From contig NZ_CP077291.1 in assembly GCF_019048065.1 (NCBI RefSeq), positions 4,030,001-4,094,000 on the forward strand: a stretch of DNA of 64,000 bases, written 5' to 3'. The notes under the pieces are model-generated. The model was not told the DNA's origin, searched no databases, and saw only the letters and a program-made list of their open reading frames with translations. Of the stretch, positions 30,134-40,057 are shown piece after piece. Numbering within the stretch: position 1 is the first letter of the stretch; each line of letters opens with the position of its first letter. The stretch is from Citrobacter farmeri (GTDB taxonomy: Bacteria > Pseudomonadota > Gammaproteobacteria > Enterobacterales > Enterobacteriaceae). Position numbers and translations under genes: made by a program.

Positions 30134-30982
30134 ATGAACGCACCGCTTTGTTCAGAACGTCTGGAACTGATCACCCTCAACGACGCGATTGCGTCGTTTA
30201 GTCGTCTGTTTGCCAACACGGTCCGCTACCACCACTGGCATCAATGTCTGGAAATGCTGTATGTGGAAGAAGGTTTCGGCGTGGTCACGGTCGATCATAA
30301 GCAGTACACCATGCGGCCAGGCCGGATGTTCTTTTTCCCGCCGTTTACCCTGCACAAAATCATGGTGGATGAGCAGGCGCAGAATAGCTACCGGCGTACC
30401 ATTATTCATCTCGACCCACATGCGATACTGAAGGTTCTGCGTGATTTCCCGCTCAATCAGGCTCGCCTGCAAAACCTGGCTGTGCGCGGCGGTGAAGCCT
30501 GGGTGATCGACGCCAGTGAGATCCATACACACATCGATTTCCTCTTTAGCCGTTACGAGAAAATGGCGACGCTGAAGCCGCTCAACACCGAGCACATTGC
30601 CTGCCTGGTATTAAGTTTATTCAGCCTGTTACCCGAAGATAAGAGCAGTATGCAGGGCATCGCCACCGGCATCGCCAGTCAGGTGATGTTCTGGCTCGAC
30701 GAAAATTACACGCACAAATTCAGCCTGAGCGTGCTGGCAAATGAACTGGGAAAATCGAAAAGCTATGTGTCGCGGCGGTTCCATATTGAGACCGGAGAAA
30801 GCATTCTCGACTATCTCAATACGTTACGTCTGAGAAAAGCCTGTGAAGCGCTACTTCACAGCGAAGCAAGCGTGCGGGAGATTGCTAACATGGTGGGATT
30901 TTCAGACGTGACGTACTTTATCAGCGCGTTTGGCAAGGGAATCGGCGAAACGCCGTTGCAGTACCGTAAACGACATAAATGA
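30134..30982 (+). CDS. AraC-family regulator of the uronic-sugar operon
   Basis: A 282-residue regulator. An N-terminal cupin sugar-sensing domain (about residues 20-120; YHHWHQCLEMLYVEEGFGVV, MFFFPPFTLHKI) is followed by a double helix-turn-helix (VLANELGKSKSYVSRRFHIE; IANMVGFSDVTYFISAFGK). It is divergent from the DUF2264-symporter-GH88 operon across 165 bases and is the obvious candidate for its activator. No good ribosome-binding site precedes the ATG, hinting at weak translation or a leaderless message. Confidence 0.88.
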   Translation: MNAPLCSERLELITLNDAIASFSRLFANTVRYHHWHQCLEMLYVEEGFGVVTVDHKQYTMRPGRMFFFPPFTLHKIMVDEQAQNSYRRTIIHLDPHAILKVLRDFPLNQARLQNLAVRGGEAWVIDASEIHTHIDFLFSRYEKMATLKPLNTEHIACLVLSLFSLLPEDKSSMQGIATGIASQVMFWLDENYTHKFSLSVLANELGKSKSYVSRRFHIETGESILDYLNTLRLRKACEALLHSEASVREIANMVGFSDVTYFISAFGKGIGETPLQYRKRHK

Positions 30983-30984
30983 GG

Positions 30985-31019
30985 GTGCCGGAGGACGCGC
31001 TAATGACGCCACCCGGCAC
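30985..31019. terminator. Hairpin between the araC-type gene and parE
   Basis: GTGCCGG and CCGGCAC enclose a 21-base loop in the 47-base gap between converging stop codons. It is REP-like and marks the right edge of the accessory block. Confidence 0.5.
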
Positions 31020-31029
31020 AACAACACTA

Positions 31030-32922
31030 TTACCCGTCGATATCCGCGAGATCGCCTTTTTCCTGCAACCAGTTACGGCGGTCTTCGGAGCGTTTCTTCG
31101 CCAGCAGCATATCCATCATGGCGTTGGTGCGCTGATCGTCTTCATCATCAATGATAAGCTGGACCAGGCGACGCGTGTTGGGATCCAGCGTAGTTTCACG
31201 CAGCTGCATCGGGTTCATTTCACCCAGCCCTTTAAAGCGCTGTACGTTCGGTTTACCTTTCTTGCGCTTCAACTGTTCCAGTACACCCGCTTTCTCTTCT
31301 TCCGTCAGCGCGTAATAAACCTCTTTGCCAAGGTCAATACGGTACAACGGCGGCAGCGCGACATAGACGTGCCCGTGTTTCACCAGCGTGCGGAAATGAC
31401 GTACAAACAGCGCGCAAAGCAACGTGGCGATGTGCAGCCCATCGGAGTCCGCATCCGCCAGAATACAGATCTTGCCGTAACGTAACTGGCTCAGATCGTC
31501 GCTGTCCGGATCGATGCCGATCGCGACAGAAATATCGTGTACTTCCTGTGAGGCCAGCACTTCATCAGAAGAGACTTCCCAGGTGTTCAGGATCTTACCC
31601 TTAAGCGGCATGATCGCCTGATATTCACGATCGCGTGCCTGTTTGGCTGAACCGCCCGCCGAGTCCCCTTCCACCAGGAACAGTTCGGTACGATTCAGAT
31701 CCTGCGCGGTACAGTCGGCCAGTTTCCCCGGCAGTGCCGGACCGCTGGTCAGCTTTTTACGCACCACTTTCTTCGCCGCACGCAGTCGACGCTGGGCGCT
31801 GGAAATAACCATCTCCGCCAGCAGTTCGGCTGACTGAACGTTCTGGTTCAGCCACAGGCTGAAGGCATCTTTCACTACGCCAGAAACAAATGCCGCACAC
31901 TGACGCGACGAGAGACGCTCTTTGGTCTGTCCGGCAAACTGTGGATCCTGCATTTTCACCGACAGCACGTAGGCGCAGCGATCCCAGATATCTTCCGCCG
32001 AAAGCTTCACGCCGCGCGGCAAAATGTTGCGATATTCGCAGAACTCACGCATTGCATCGAGCAACCCCTGACGCAGACCGTTCACGTGCGTCCCGCCCTG
32101 CATGGTCGGGATCAGGTTCACGTAGCTTTCGGTCAGCAGTTCGCCCCCTTCCGGCAGCCACAGCAATGCCCAGTCGACCGTTTCCGTGTCACCGGAGAAA
32201 TTGCCGATGAAGGGTTTTTCCGGCAGCGTTGGCAGGCCGTTCACCGCTTCGCCCAGATAGTCGTTCAGACCATCCTGATAACACCAGCGCTGTTCGCTGT
32301 TATTGACTTCATCTTTAAAGGTGATTTCAACGCCAGGGCACAGCACGGCTTTGGCTTTCAGCACGTGTGTTAAGCGAGAGACGGAAAAGCGCGGACTGTC
32401 GAAAAAGGTTTCGTCAGGCCAGAAGTGGACGCTGGTGCCGGTATTGCGCTTACCGCAGGTACCTACGACCTGCAAATCCTGAACCTTATCACCATTCTCA
32501 AACGCAATGTTATACACCTGCCCATCACGACGCACGTTCACTTCCACGCGTTTCGACAGGGCGTTAACCACGGAGATCCCTACGCCATGCAGGCCGCCGG
32601 AAAACTGATAATTCTTGTTCGAGAACTTGCCGCCCGCATGCAGCCGACAAAGGATCAGTTCAACCGCCGGAACGCCCTCTTCCGGGTGAATGTCCACAGG
32701 CATGCCGCGACCGTCATCAATAACTTCCAGAGATTGATCGGCATGTAAAATCACATCCACGCGTTTCGCGTGGCCCGCCAGTGCTTCATCCACACTGTTA
32801 TCAATCACTTCCTGCCCAAGATGGTTGGGGCGGGTCGTATCGGTATACATCCCTGGGCGACGGCGTACCGGCTCAAGCCCAGTGAGTACCTCAATGGCAT
32901 CAGCGTTATAAGTTTGCGTCAT
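31030..32922 (-). CDS. parE: Topoisomerase IV subunit B ParE
   Basis: A 630-residue ATPase subunit of topoisomerase IV. The GHKL ATP site has EVIDNSVDEAL, VIDDGRGMPV and GGLHGVGISVVNALS. The TOPRIM metal site has LFLVEGDSAGGSA and ILADADSDG. The region around the quinolone-linked residues (LNTWEVSSDEVLASQEV) reads as in susceptible E. coli. It heads a run of same-strand genes here being downstream of yqiA, with a 27-base gap. Confidence 0.98.
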   Translation of the reverse strand: MTQTYNADAIEVLTGLEPVRRRPGMYTDTTRPNHLGQEVIDNSVDEALAGHAKRVDVILHADQSLEVIDDGRGMPVDIHPEEGVPAVELILCRLHAGGKFSNKNYQFSGGLHGVGISVVNALSKRVEVNVRRDGQVYNIAFENGDKVQDLQVVGTCGKRNTGTSVHFWPDETFFDSPRFSVSRLTHVLKAKAVLCPGVEITFKDEVNNSEQRWCYQDGLNDYLGEAVNGLPTLPEKPFIGNFSGDTETVDWALLWLPEGGELLTESYVNLIPTMQGGTHVNGLRQGLLDAMREFCEYRNILPRGVKLSAEDIWDRCAYVLSVKMQDPQFAGQTKERLSSRQCAAFVSGVVKDAFSLWLNQNVQSAELLAEMVISSAQRRLRAAKKVVRKKLTSGPALPGKLADCTAQDLNRTELFLVEGDSAGGSAKQARDREYQAIMPLKGKILNTWEVSSDEVLASQEVHDISVAIGIDPDSDDLSQLRYGKICILADADSDGLHIATLLCALFVRHFRTLVKHGHVYVALPPLYRIDLGKEVYYALTEEEKAGVLEQLKRKKGKPNVQRFKGLGEMNPMQLRETTLDPNTRRLVQLIIDDEDDQRTNAMMDMLLAKKRSEDRRNWLQEKGDLADIDG

Positions 32923-32949
32923 GGTTTTAATAGCAATTCGAAATGATTG

Positions 32950-33531
32950 TCAGCAACTGTGCAGTCCAAGGAAATCGACAATCGGGTTGAAATAATCTTC
33001 GAAGCCCGTGAATGCATGGTTTCCACCTTCAATAACAGTCTGGCGGCAAGAGGCGTAATACGCCACTGCCTGGCGGTAGTCCAGCACTTCATCCCCCGTC
33101 TGTTGTAGCAGCCAGATTAAATCCGACGCTTCCAGCGGGTCGATCTGCATGACTTTAAGATCGTAAATATGGCGTGACTCTAGCACATATTGCTGCCCCG
33201 TGTAGGGGTTCTCGTTCTGACCGAGGTAGTCGATCAACAGTTCAAATGGCCGAACCGCCGGGTTGACGACAACCGCAGGCAGCATAAAGCACTGTGACAA
33301 CCAGGTGGCGTAATAGCCGCCTAAGGAAGATCCCACCACGCCCAATGCCTCACCGCCGTGCTCCAGCACGATAGACTCCAGCATCTCTGCGGCATCGGCC
33401 GGATACGGTGGCAACTGAGGCACAATCATCTCGACATGGGGATACTGTTCGCGCAGCCAGTTTTTCAGCAGGCAGGCCTTCGCGGACCGGGGCGAGCTAT
33501 TGAAGCCGTGCAGATAAAGAAGCGTAGACAT
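32950..33531 (-). CDS. yqiA: YqiA, alpha/beta-hydrolase esterase
   Basis: A 193-residue esterase of the UPF0227 group. The nucleophile elbow is [14 protein letters not shown] and the terminal catalytic His is in [12 protein letters not shown]. coli YqiA hydrolyses palmitoyl-CoA and short p-nitrophenyl esters; the natural substrate is unclear. Its start codon shares a base with the end of cpdA (33531), so it is translated in a coupled way with the upstream gene. Confidence 0.93.
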   Translation of the reverse strand: MSTLLYLHGFNSSPRSAKACLLKNWLREQYPHVEMIVPQLPPYPADAAEMLESIVLEHGGEALGVVGSSLGGYYATWLSQCFMLPAVVVNPAVRPFELLIDYLGQNENPYTGQQYVLESRHIYDLKVMQIDPLEASDLIWLLQQTGDEVLDYRQAVAYYASCRQTVIEGGNHAFTGFEDYFNPIVDFLGLHSC

Positions 33532-34358
33532 CAGTAGCCTTCAGAAGCAGTATCAGGTCGGAATTCAGTACCCTGCAAACGACAGACGTCCGTTTTTAAC
33601 GTACCGTCAGCAAACAGCTCCAGCGTACGCCAGCCAGGACCGATGCTATCAAGGGTAAAGTTCGCGCAATGGGGTTTAAACTGGACGCAGGTAGAGGGGG
33701 TCGCCAGCAGACGGCGGCCATTCCAGTCAAGATCCAGTTCCTGATGAATATGCCCACAAAGCAGATACTTCACGCGCGGGTAATTCACCAGCACGTTGTC
33801 CAGTTCTGCCGCGTTACGCAGGCTGTGTTGATCCAGCCAACTGCAACCCGCAGGCAATGGGTGATGATGCAGAAGCAGCAGAGTGTGCCGCTCAGGCGCC
33901 TCAGAGAGTTTGCGCTCCAGCCACTCAAGCTGAAATTCACTCAGTTCACCGTGAGGCACGCCGAAAACCTGGCTATCCAGCAGCAGGATTTGCCACTGCT
34001 CACCAACCATGACGCACTTTGCCGGGGAGATCCCGGCCTCTTGTAACGCGCTGTACATCGCGGGCTGAAAGTCATGGTTACCGGGTAACCAAACGCAAGG
34101 CGCGCGAAAACTTGCGATACCTTCAGCAAAATGCTGATAGGCCGCAGCGGTTTGATCCTGAGCTAAATCACCTGTCGCCACAATCAGATCGTATTCCTGC
34201 CTGTCGGCATGAATGGCATCCAACACGGCCTGGTAGCTTTCCCAGGTGTTTACGCCCAACAGCGTTTCGTGCTTTTCGGCAAACAGGTGAGTATCAGTAA
34301 TTTGTAAGATCCTGACCCTGGCCTCACCAGCCAGAGAAAGGTTTAACAGGCTTTCCAA
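33531..34358 (-). CDS. cpdA: 3',5'-cyclic-AMP phosphodiesterase CpdA
   Basis: A 275-residue calcineurin-type metallophosphoesterase. The metal ligands are in [33 protein letters not shown] and LCGHIHQE. It hydrolyses cAMP and so tempers CRP signalling. It overlaps yqiA at its 3' end and follows yqiB by 24 bases, within the nudF-yqiB-cpdA-yqiA-parE gene run. Confidence 0.96.
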   Translation of the reverse strand: MESLLNLSLAGEARVRILQITDTHLFAEKHETLLGVNTWESYQAVLDAIHADRQEYDLIVATGDLAQDQTAAAYQHFAEGIASFRAPCVWLPGNHDFQPAMYSALQEAGISPAKCVMVGEQWQILLLDSQVFGVPHGELSEFQLEWLERKLSEAPERHTLLLLHHHPLPAGCSWLDQHSLRNAAELDNVLVNYPRVKYLLCGHIHQELDLDWNGRRLLATPSTCVQFKPHCANFTLDSIGPGWRTLELFADGTLKTDVCRLQGTEFRPDTASEGY

Positions 34359-34382
34359 ATGGTGTCCTTAGGTTTCACGACG

Positions 34383-34805
34383 CTAGTAAACCGGAATCGC
34401 CATCGCTCCATGTGCTAAACAGTATCGCAGCCAGTCGGCCAGAAACTGATTAATTTGATGCTTTTCGTCGCGTTGATGCAACTTTTTATTTGGATAATCA
34501 TACCGTGCTTTGAAGCGAAAGATCTGCTGACTTGAACACACTTCGGCGACCATAGCGTCATGGTAGAGCCGCACTGTCAGTGACGGCAGGCTCCAGTAGG
34601 TGATGGTCGGCGCCGTTTGCTCGATGGTCACCAGCGTTGTGTATCGGGTCGATTCAACGATCGTTAACCGATATTGTGCGTTGCCCACCTGGTAACTTAC
34701 CGTTTCGCCAGGCGCATCATTGCGCGGCAGCAAGCGTCGCAACTGCGAAAAGTTCGTTTCGCAAAGACGCATCATTTCAGGGAAGTCAGGTGTATAGCGC
34801 TTCAT
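34383..34805 (-). CDS. yqiB: YqiB, DUF1249 family protein
   Basis: A 140-residue protein of unknown function, nearly identical to what I recall of E. coli YqiB. Clear segments are [38 protein letters not shown] and [18 protein letters not shown]. The start at 34805 is used, not the ATG three codons upstream, because it overlaps the nudF stop (ATGA) and matches the K-12 N-terminus. Confidence 0.92.
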   Translation of the reverse strand: MKRYTPDFPEMMRLCETNFSQLRRLLPRNDAPGETVSYQVGNAQYRLTIVESTRYTTLVTIEQTAPTITYWSLPSLTVRLYHDAMVAEVCSSQQIFRFKARYDYPNKKLHQRDEKHQINQFLADWLRYCLAHGAMAIPVY

Positions 34806-35434
34806 TTTTTCCACTCGTTTATTAACTCTTTATAGTGCAGTTGCAGCCATTGCAGGGCAATGACCGCCGCCGCGTTATCAATTTTCCCCTCTTCAACCCA
34901 ACGGTATGCCTGTTCCCGGCTTACCACATGAACCCGAATATCTTCGTTTTCATCAGCCAGACCGTGAATCCCGCTTGCGGTCGTGGCGTCCACTTCACCC
35001 ACTATAATTGACGAGCGCTCACTGGTGCCACCAGGGCTTGCCAGAAAACTGAGTACCGGTTTCGTCCGTTGTACCTTGATTCCGGCCTCTTCCATTGCTT
35101 CACGGCGGGCCACATCCTCAACGCTTTCGCCCTCTTCGATCATCCCTGCCACCATTTCCAGTAGCCACGGCGTTTCACTGGTGTCATACGCCGCAATGCG
35201 CACCTGTTCGACCAGCACCACTTCATCCCGCTCAGGGTCAAAGGGTAGCAAGACTGCCGCATGACCGCGCTCAAAAATTTCTCTACGCACTTCCTGGCTC
35301 ATTTCACCGTTGAACAAACGATGGCGGAAGCGATAAAGATCCAGCGAAAAAAAACCGCGATATAGCGTTTCTCGTGCAATAATTTCTACATCGTTTTTGG
35401 AGAAAGTTACTGGCGAGTTGTCTGATTTACGCAT
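34802..35434 (-). CDS. nudF: ADP-ribose pyrophosphatase NudF
   Basis: A 210-residue Nudix hydrolase. The Nudix box is present as [20 protein letters not shown] followed by AGI. It cleaves ADP-ribose to AMP and ribose 5-phosphate. The start at 35434 ([17 protein letters not shown]) matches the K-12 N-terminus; the open frame goes 14 codons further up. It is divergent from tolC and overlaps yqiB by 4 bases. Confidence 0.95.
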   Translation of the reverse strand: MRKSDNSPVTFSKNDVEIIARETLYRGFFSLDLYRFRHRLFNGEMSQEVRREIFERGHAAVLLPFDPERDEVVLVEQVRIAAYDTSETPWLLEMVAGMIEEGESVEDVARREAMEEAGIKVQRTKPVLSFLASPGGTSERSSIIVGEVDATTASGIHGLADENEDIRVHVVSREQAYRWVEEGKIDNAAAVIALQWLQLHYKELINEWKK

Positions 35435-35570
35435 TGTGTCGTCCTGTACCAATAATGATTTAAATGTGAATATCATAGGCGTTTGACTGCCGTTTCATCG
35501 ACCTTGTGGTAAATTGGTGCAAATTAACGCCTGATGGCACAGAACGCCAACTTTTTGCAGTGGCGGATTC

Positions 35571-35579
35571 TGCTAGAAT
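35571..35579 (+). promoter_or_regulatory. Extended -10 promoter element of tolC
   Basis: TGCTAGAAT is an extended -10 (TGn plus TAGAAT), 61 bases before the tolC ATG. No good -35 hexamer stands at 17 bases, as is usual for extended -10 promoters that depend on activators. MarA/SoxS/Rob control is known in E. coli, but I could not place a marbox here with confidence. Confidence 0.45.
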
Positions 35580-35639
35580 CAGCAATTATTTTTTGAAATT
35601 TGATCAGCGCTAAATACTGCTTCACAACAAGGAATGCAA

Positions 35640-37121
35640 ATGAAGAAATTGCTCCCCATCCTTATCGGCCTGAGCCTGTCGGGGTTCAGCACACTGAGCC
35701 AGGCAGAGAACCTGATGCAAGTTTATCAGCAAGCACGCCTGAGCAACCCGGAATTGCGTAAATCCGCCGCCGATCGCGATGCTGCATTCGAAAAAATCAA
35801 CGAAGCACGTAGTCCTTTACTGCCTCAACTGGGCTTAGGTGCCGATTACACCTACAGCAACGGCTACCGCGATGCTAACGGCGTGAACTCGAACGCCACC
35901 AGCGCCTCCCTGCAATTAACGCAGACTCTTTTCGATATGTCGAAATGGCGTGCGCTGACCCTGCAGGAAAAATCAGCGGGTATTCAGGACGTGACTTTCC
36001 AGACGGACCAGCAGACGCTGATCCTCAACACCGCAAGCGCCTATTTTAAAGTGCTGAACGCCATTGACGTTCTCTCTTACACCCAGGCGCAGAAAGAGGC
36101 GATCTATCGTCAGTTGGATCAAACCACCCAGCGTTTCAACGTGGGCCTGGTCGCCATCACTGACGTGCAAAACGCCCGTTCCCAATACGATACCGTGCTG
36201 GCGAACGAAGTGACTGCCCGTAACGATCTCGACAATGCGGTTGAAGAACTGCGTCAGGTTACCGGCAACTACTACCCGGAACTGGCGTCGCTGAACGTTG
36301 ACAGCTTCAAGACCGACAAACCGCAGGCGGTGAACGCCCTGCTGAAAGAAGCCGAAAACCGCAACCTGACGCTGTTGCAGGCCCGTCTGAGCCAGGATCT
36401 GGCACGCGAGCAGATTCGCCAGGCGCAGGACGGACATCTGCCAACGCTGGATTTAACTGCCTCGACCGGCGTGTCTGACACCTCGTACAGCGGCTCTAAA
36501 ACACGTGGCGCGACAGGTTCCCAGTATGACGACAGCAACATGGGCCAGAACAAAATCGGCCTGAGTTTCTCCCTGCCAATCTATCAGGGTGGAATGGTTA
36601 ACTCGCAGGTGAAACAGGCGCAATACAACTTTGTTGGTGCCAGCGAGCAACTGGAAAGCGCCCACCGCAGCGTGGTGCAGACCGTACGTTCATCCTTCAA
36701 CAACATCAATGCGTCAATCAGCAGCATTAACGCCTACAAACAAGCGGTTGTTTCCGCCCAGAGCTCATTAGATGCGATGGAAGCGGGCTATTCCGTGGGT
36801 ACACGTACTATCGTTGATGTGTTGGATGCGACGACCACGCTGTACAACGCCAAGCAGCAACTGGCGAATGCGCGTTATAACTACCTGATCAACCAGCTGA
36901 ATATCAAGTCAGCGCTGGGTACGTTGAACGAGCAGGATCTGGTGGCGCTGAACAACACGCTGGGCAAACCGATTTCCACCTCGCCGGAACACGTCGCGCC
37001 GGAAACCCCGCAGATGGACGCTAACGCCGACGGCTATGCCGCCAACGCGGCAGCCCCCGCCGCGCAACCTGCGTCAGCACGTTCTTCCAGCAGCAACGGT
37101 AACAATCCGTTCCGCAATTAA
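35640..37121 (+). CDS. tolC: Outer-membrane efflux channel TolC
   Basis: A 493-residue trimeric channel-tunnel protein that serves AcrAB, EmrAB and MacAB pumps and type I secretion. The signal peptide is MKKLLPILIGLSLSGFSTLS-QA. Two structural repeats follow, each with long helices and outer-membrane strands (for example DYTYSNGYRDANGVNSNATS and LSFSLPIYQGGMVNSQVKQA). The start at 35640 is used, with AAGGA 7 bases upstream; an in-frame ATG two codons earlier is less well placed. The C-terminal about 40 residues diverge from E. coli, as is common. Confidence 0.97.
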   Translation: MKKLLPILIGLSLSGFSTLSQAENLMQVYQQARLSNPELRKSAADRDAAFEKINEARSPLLPQLGLGADYTYSNGYRDANGVNSNATSASLQLTQTLFDMSKWRALTLQEKSAGIQDVTFQTDQQTLILNTASAYFKVLNAIDVLSYTQAQKEAIYRQLDQTTQRFNVGLVAITDVQNARSQYDTVLANEVTARNDLDNAVEELRQVTGNYYPELASLNVDSFKTDKPQAVNALLKEAENRNLTLLQARLSQDLAREQIRQAQDGHLPTLDLTASTGVSDTSYSGSKTRGATGSQYDDSNMGQNKIGLSFSLPIYQGGMVNSQVKQAQYNFVGASEQLESAHRSVVQTVRSSFNNINASISSINAYKQAVVSAQSSLDAMEAGYSVGTRTIVDVLDATTTLYNAKQQLANARYNYLINQLNIKSALGTLNEQDLVALNNTLGKPISTSPEHVAPETPQMDANADGYAANAAAPAAQPASARSSSSNGNNPFRN

Positions 37122-37128
37122 ACACGAT

Positions 37129-37148
37129 GACGGGGCTTCGGCCCCGTC
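37129..37148 (+). promoter_or_regulatory. UUCG-capped hairpin between tolC and ygiB
   Basis: GACGGGGC, TTCG, GCCCCGTC: a perfect 8-base stem with an ultra-stable tetraloop, 8 bases past the tolC stop. It lacks a T run, so it is more likely a 3'-end stabiliser or attenuator that lets some transcripts continue into ygiB-ygiC. Confidence 0.6.
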
Positions 37149-37270
37149 TGAACGTAAGGCAACGTAAAGATCTCGCCATTGGGCCGCATTCCAGCCTCTT
37201 CTCGCTTCATTTTCAACCACTCATCCTCTATCCTGAGCAGTATTAACCACTGGGTCCAGGAAAGACGAAA

Positions 37271-37936
37271 ATGAAACGGACAAAATCCATCCATCACGCC
37301 TCGTTCCGCAAAAGCTGGAGCGCGCGCCATCTGACACCTGTCGCATTCGCCGTTACCGCTGTGTTTATGCTGGCGGGTTGTGAGAAAAGCGATGAAACTG
37401 TGTCGTTGTATCAGAATGCAGATGACTGTTCGGCAGCCAATCCGGGCAAAAGCGCGGAATGTACTACAGCGTTCAATAACGCGCTGAAAGAAGCGGAACG
37501 TACCGCGCCAAAATATGCCACTCGCGAAGACTGTGTCGCTGAGTTCGGTGAAGGCCAGTGCCAACAAGCCCCGGCTCAGGCAGGCATGGCACCAGAAGCA
37601 CAGGCCCAGCAGTCCAGCGGCAGTTTCTGGATGCCGCTGATGGCGGGTTATATGATGGGCCGCATGATGGGCGGCGGCGCGGGCTTTGCCCAGCAACCGC
37701 TGTTCAGCTCGAAAAACCCGGCCAGCCCGGCATACGGCAAATACACCGATGCGGGCGGTAAAAACTATGGCGCAGCGCAGCCTGGCCGTACGATGACGGT
37801 TCCTAAAACCGCCATGGCGCCGAAACCTGCAACCACCTCTACCGTAACGCGCGGCGGCTTCGGTGAATCTGTTGCCAAACAGAGCGCCATGCAGCGTAGC
37901 GCAAGCGGCACCTCCACGCGTTCAATGGGTGGCTGA
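37271..37936 (+). CDS. ygiB: YgiB, DUF1190 lipoprotein
   Basis: A 221-residue protein with a basic N-terminus, hydrophobic stretch and lipobox ending LAGC (near residue 37), then a Ser/Ala/Gly/Met-rich low-complexity body ([20 protein letters not shown]). Cysteines recur in the first half. Function unknown. It is conserved next to tolC, and E. coli tolC-ygiBC are reported as one operon. Five bases separate it from ygiC. Confidence 0.93.
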   Translation: MKRTKSIHHASFRKSWSARHLTPVAFAVTAVFMLAGCEKSDETVSLYQNADDCSAANPGKSAECTTAFNNALKEAERTAPKYATREDCVAEFGEGQCQQAPAQAGMAPEAQAQQSSGSFWMPLMAGYMMGRMMGGGAGFAQQPLFSSKNPASPAYGKYTDAGGKNYGAAQPGRTMTVPKTAMAPKPATTSTVTRGGFGESVAKQSAMQRSASGTSTRSMGG

Positions 37937-37941
37937 TACGC

Positions 37942-39102
37942 ATGGAAAGAGTCAGTATTACCGAGCGTCCGGACTGGCGCGATAAAGCCACTGAATACGG
38001 TTTCAATTTTCACACGATGTACGGCGAGCCGTACTGGTGTGAAGACGCCTATTACAAGCTAACGCTGGCCCAGGTTGAAAAGCTGGAAGATGTGACCGCC
38101 GAGTTGCACCAGATGTGCCTCAAGGTAGTTGAGAAGGTGATCGCCAGTGACGAGCTGATGACCAAATTCCGTATTCCTAAGCACACCTGGGGCTTTGTTC
38201 GCCAGTCCTGGCAAACGCATCAACCGTCGCTCTATTCGCGTCTTGATCTGGCGTGGGATGGCACCGGTGAACCGAAGCTGCTGGAGAACAACGCCGATAC
38301 CCCGACCTCGCTATATGAAGCGGCGTTTTTCCAGTGGATCTGGCTTGAAGATCAGATCAATGCAGGCAATCTGCCGGAAGGCAGCGATCAGTTTAACAGT
38401 CTGCAGGAAAAACTCATCGAGCGTTTTGCCGAGCTGCGTGAGCAGTACGGCTTCCAGCTTCTCCATTTAACCTGCTGTCGCGACACCGTTGAAGATCGCG
38501 GAACCATTCAGTATCTACAGGATTGCGCCGCAGAGGCGGAGATCGCTACCGAATTTCTCTATATCGAAGATGTTGGTCTGGGTGAAAAAGGTCAGTTCAC
38601 GGATCTACAGGATCAGGTGATTGCCAACCTGTTCAAGCTCTATCCGTGGGAGTTTATGCTGCGCGAGATGTTCTCCACTAAGCTGGAAGACGCTGGCGTG
38701 CGCTGGCTGGAACCGGCGTGGAAGAGCATTATCTCCAATAAAGCGCTGTTGCCGCTGCTGTGGGAGATGTTCCCAAACCATCCGAACCTGCTTCCTGCCT
38801 ATTTCGCCGAAGACGACTATCCGCAGATGGAAAAATTCGTCGTGAAACCGATCTTCTCGCGTGAAGGCGCAAACGTCTCCATTGTCGAGAACGGTAAAAC
38901 GATCGAGGCGGTGGAAGGACCGTATGGTGAAGAAGGCATGATCGTGCAGCAGTTCCATCAACTGCCCAAGTTTGGCGACAGCTATATGCTGATCGGCAGC
39001 TGGCTGATCAACGACCAGCCTGCCGGGATCGGCATCCGCGAAGACAGGGCGCTGATCACCCAGGATCTGTCCCGCTTCTACCCGCATATTTTTGTTGAGT
39101 AA
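37942..39102 (+). CDS. ygiC: YgiC, glutathionylspermidine synthase-like ATP-grasp protein
   Basis: A 386-residue ATP-grasp ligase homologous to the synthetase half of Gss. Typical segments are [40 protein letters not shown] and a C-terminal [17 protein letters not shown]. Purified relatives show ATPase without a known amide product, so the substrate is open. It follows ygiB immediately and ends at a terminator. Confidence 0.92.
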   Translation: MERVSITERPDWRDKATEYGFNFHTMYGEPYWCEDAYYKLTLAQVEKLEDVTAELHQMCLKVVEKVIASDELMTKFRIPKHTWGFVRQSWQTHQPSLYSRLDLAWDGTGEPKLLENNADTPTSLYEAAFFQWIWLEDQINAGNLPEGSDQFNSLQEKLIERFAELREQYGFQLLHLTCCRDTVEDRGTIQYLQDCAAEAEIATEFLYIEDVGLGEKGQFTDLQDQVIANLFKLYPWEFMLREMFSTKLEDAGVRWLEPAWKSIISNKALLPLLWEMFPNHPNLLPAYFAEDDYPQMEKFVVKPIFSREGANVSIVENGKTIEAVEGPYGEEGMIVQQFHQLPKFGDSYMLIGSWLINDQPAGIGIREDRALITQDLSRFYPHIFVE

Positions 39103-39109
39103 TCGCTGA

Positions 39110-39129
39110 GGCCCGGTCGTTACCGGGCC
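39110..39129. terminator. Terminator between ygiC and ygiD
   Basis: GGCCCGGT, CGTT, ACCGGGCC: a perfect 8-base stem with 4-base loop in the 34-base gap between convergent stops. No T run follows, but the position suits both genes. Confidence 0.65.
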
Positions 39130-39136
39130 TGCATTG

Positions 39137-39925
39137 CTATCCTATCTGTACCGACAGCATACTCAGGCTGCCCATCTCAATGCCATCAACCGGGATCGTC
39201 ACCGACTCTTTGCCATCCCACGCACCTAACACGTAGAGCAGTGGTAGATAGTGATCCGGCGTCGGGTTCGACAGGGAAGCCCCCTCGTGATCGAGATAAT
39301 TTACCAGCGGATGCTGCTCAACCGGTCCCTGCCAGGTCAGGTTCGCTTTGACAAAATCATTGAACGAAGTTGCCCACGGATACGGCGTATTATCGCCGTG
39401 CCAGCGTGCCGTACGCAGGTTATGCACCACGTTACCGCTGGCCACCAGCATGATGCCTTCATCACGTAGCGTCGCCAGTTTGCGTCCAATCTCAAAATGC
39501 CAGGCCGCCGGTTTGGTGCTGTCGATGCTCAACTGCACCATCGGAATATCGGCATCTGGATACATTTTGATCAGCACGCCCCAGGAACCATGATCAAACC
39601 CCCAGGCCTCTTTGTCGAGTGCGACCGGCACCGGTGAAAGCAAATCAACTAACTGCTGCGCCAGTTCAGGAGAGCCAGGCGCCGGGTAATGCGTATCGTA
39701 CAACGCCTGCGGGAAACCGCCAAAATCATGAATGGTCTTTGGCGCGTCCATTGCAGTGACGCCGGTACCTCGGGTGTACCAGTGTGCAGACACCACCACA
39801 ATCGCTTTTGGACGCGGTAATGTCTCCCCAAGCCGCTGCCAGGCACGGGTATACAGGTTATCTTCCAGAACGTTCATCGGGCTGCCGTGTCCCAAAAACA
39901 ATGCTGGCATACGAATTGAAGACAT
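39137..39925 (-). CDS. ygiD: 4,5-DOPA extradiol dioxygenase YgiD
   Basis: A 262-residue LigB-fold zinc or iron ring-cleaving dioxygenase. Marks are ALFLGHGSPMN with the first ligand His, IVVVSAHWYTRG with the second, and VASGNVVHNLRTARW with a further conserved His. E. coli YgiD converts L-DOPA to betalamic acid precursors in vitro; the natural role is unclear. Divergent from zupT. Confidence 0.93.
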   Translation of the reverse strand: MSSIRMPALFLGHGSPMNVLEDNLYTRAWQRLGETLPRPKAIVVVSAHWYTRGTGVTAMDAPKTIHDFGGFPQALYDTHYPAPGSPELAQQLVDLLSPVPVALDKEAWGFDHGSWGVLIKMYPDADIPMVQLSIDSTKPAAWHFEIGRKLATLRDEGIMLVASGNVVHNLRTARWHGDNTPYPWATSFNDFVKANLTWQGPVEQHPLVNYLDHEGASLSNPTPDHYLPLLYVLGAWDGKESVTIPVDGIEMGSLSMLSVQIG

Positions 39926-40002
39926 GATGATATCCTTACTCAGGGAGTCATTTTGATGGTCTTACAATACCCTCTTTCGGTGAATGAAGAACTCTGATAA
40001 CC

Positions 40003-40016
40003 ATGATGATCATCAT
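40003..40016. promoter_or_regulatory. Perfect 14-base palindrome between ygiD and zupT
   Basis: ATGATGATCATCAT, within the longer, looser CTGATAACC...CAGTTATTTT context, about 42 bases upstream of the zupT start and 78 bases upstream of ygiD. Both flanking genes encode metal proteins, so a metal-responsive regulator is conceivable. Confidence 0.4.
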
Positions 40017-40057
40017 CAGTTATTTTGAAGGTCAGTGAGATGTATAAGGAGTCATTG

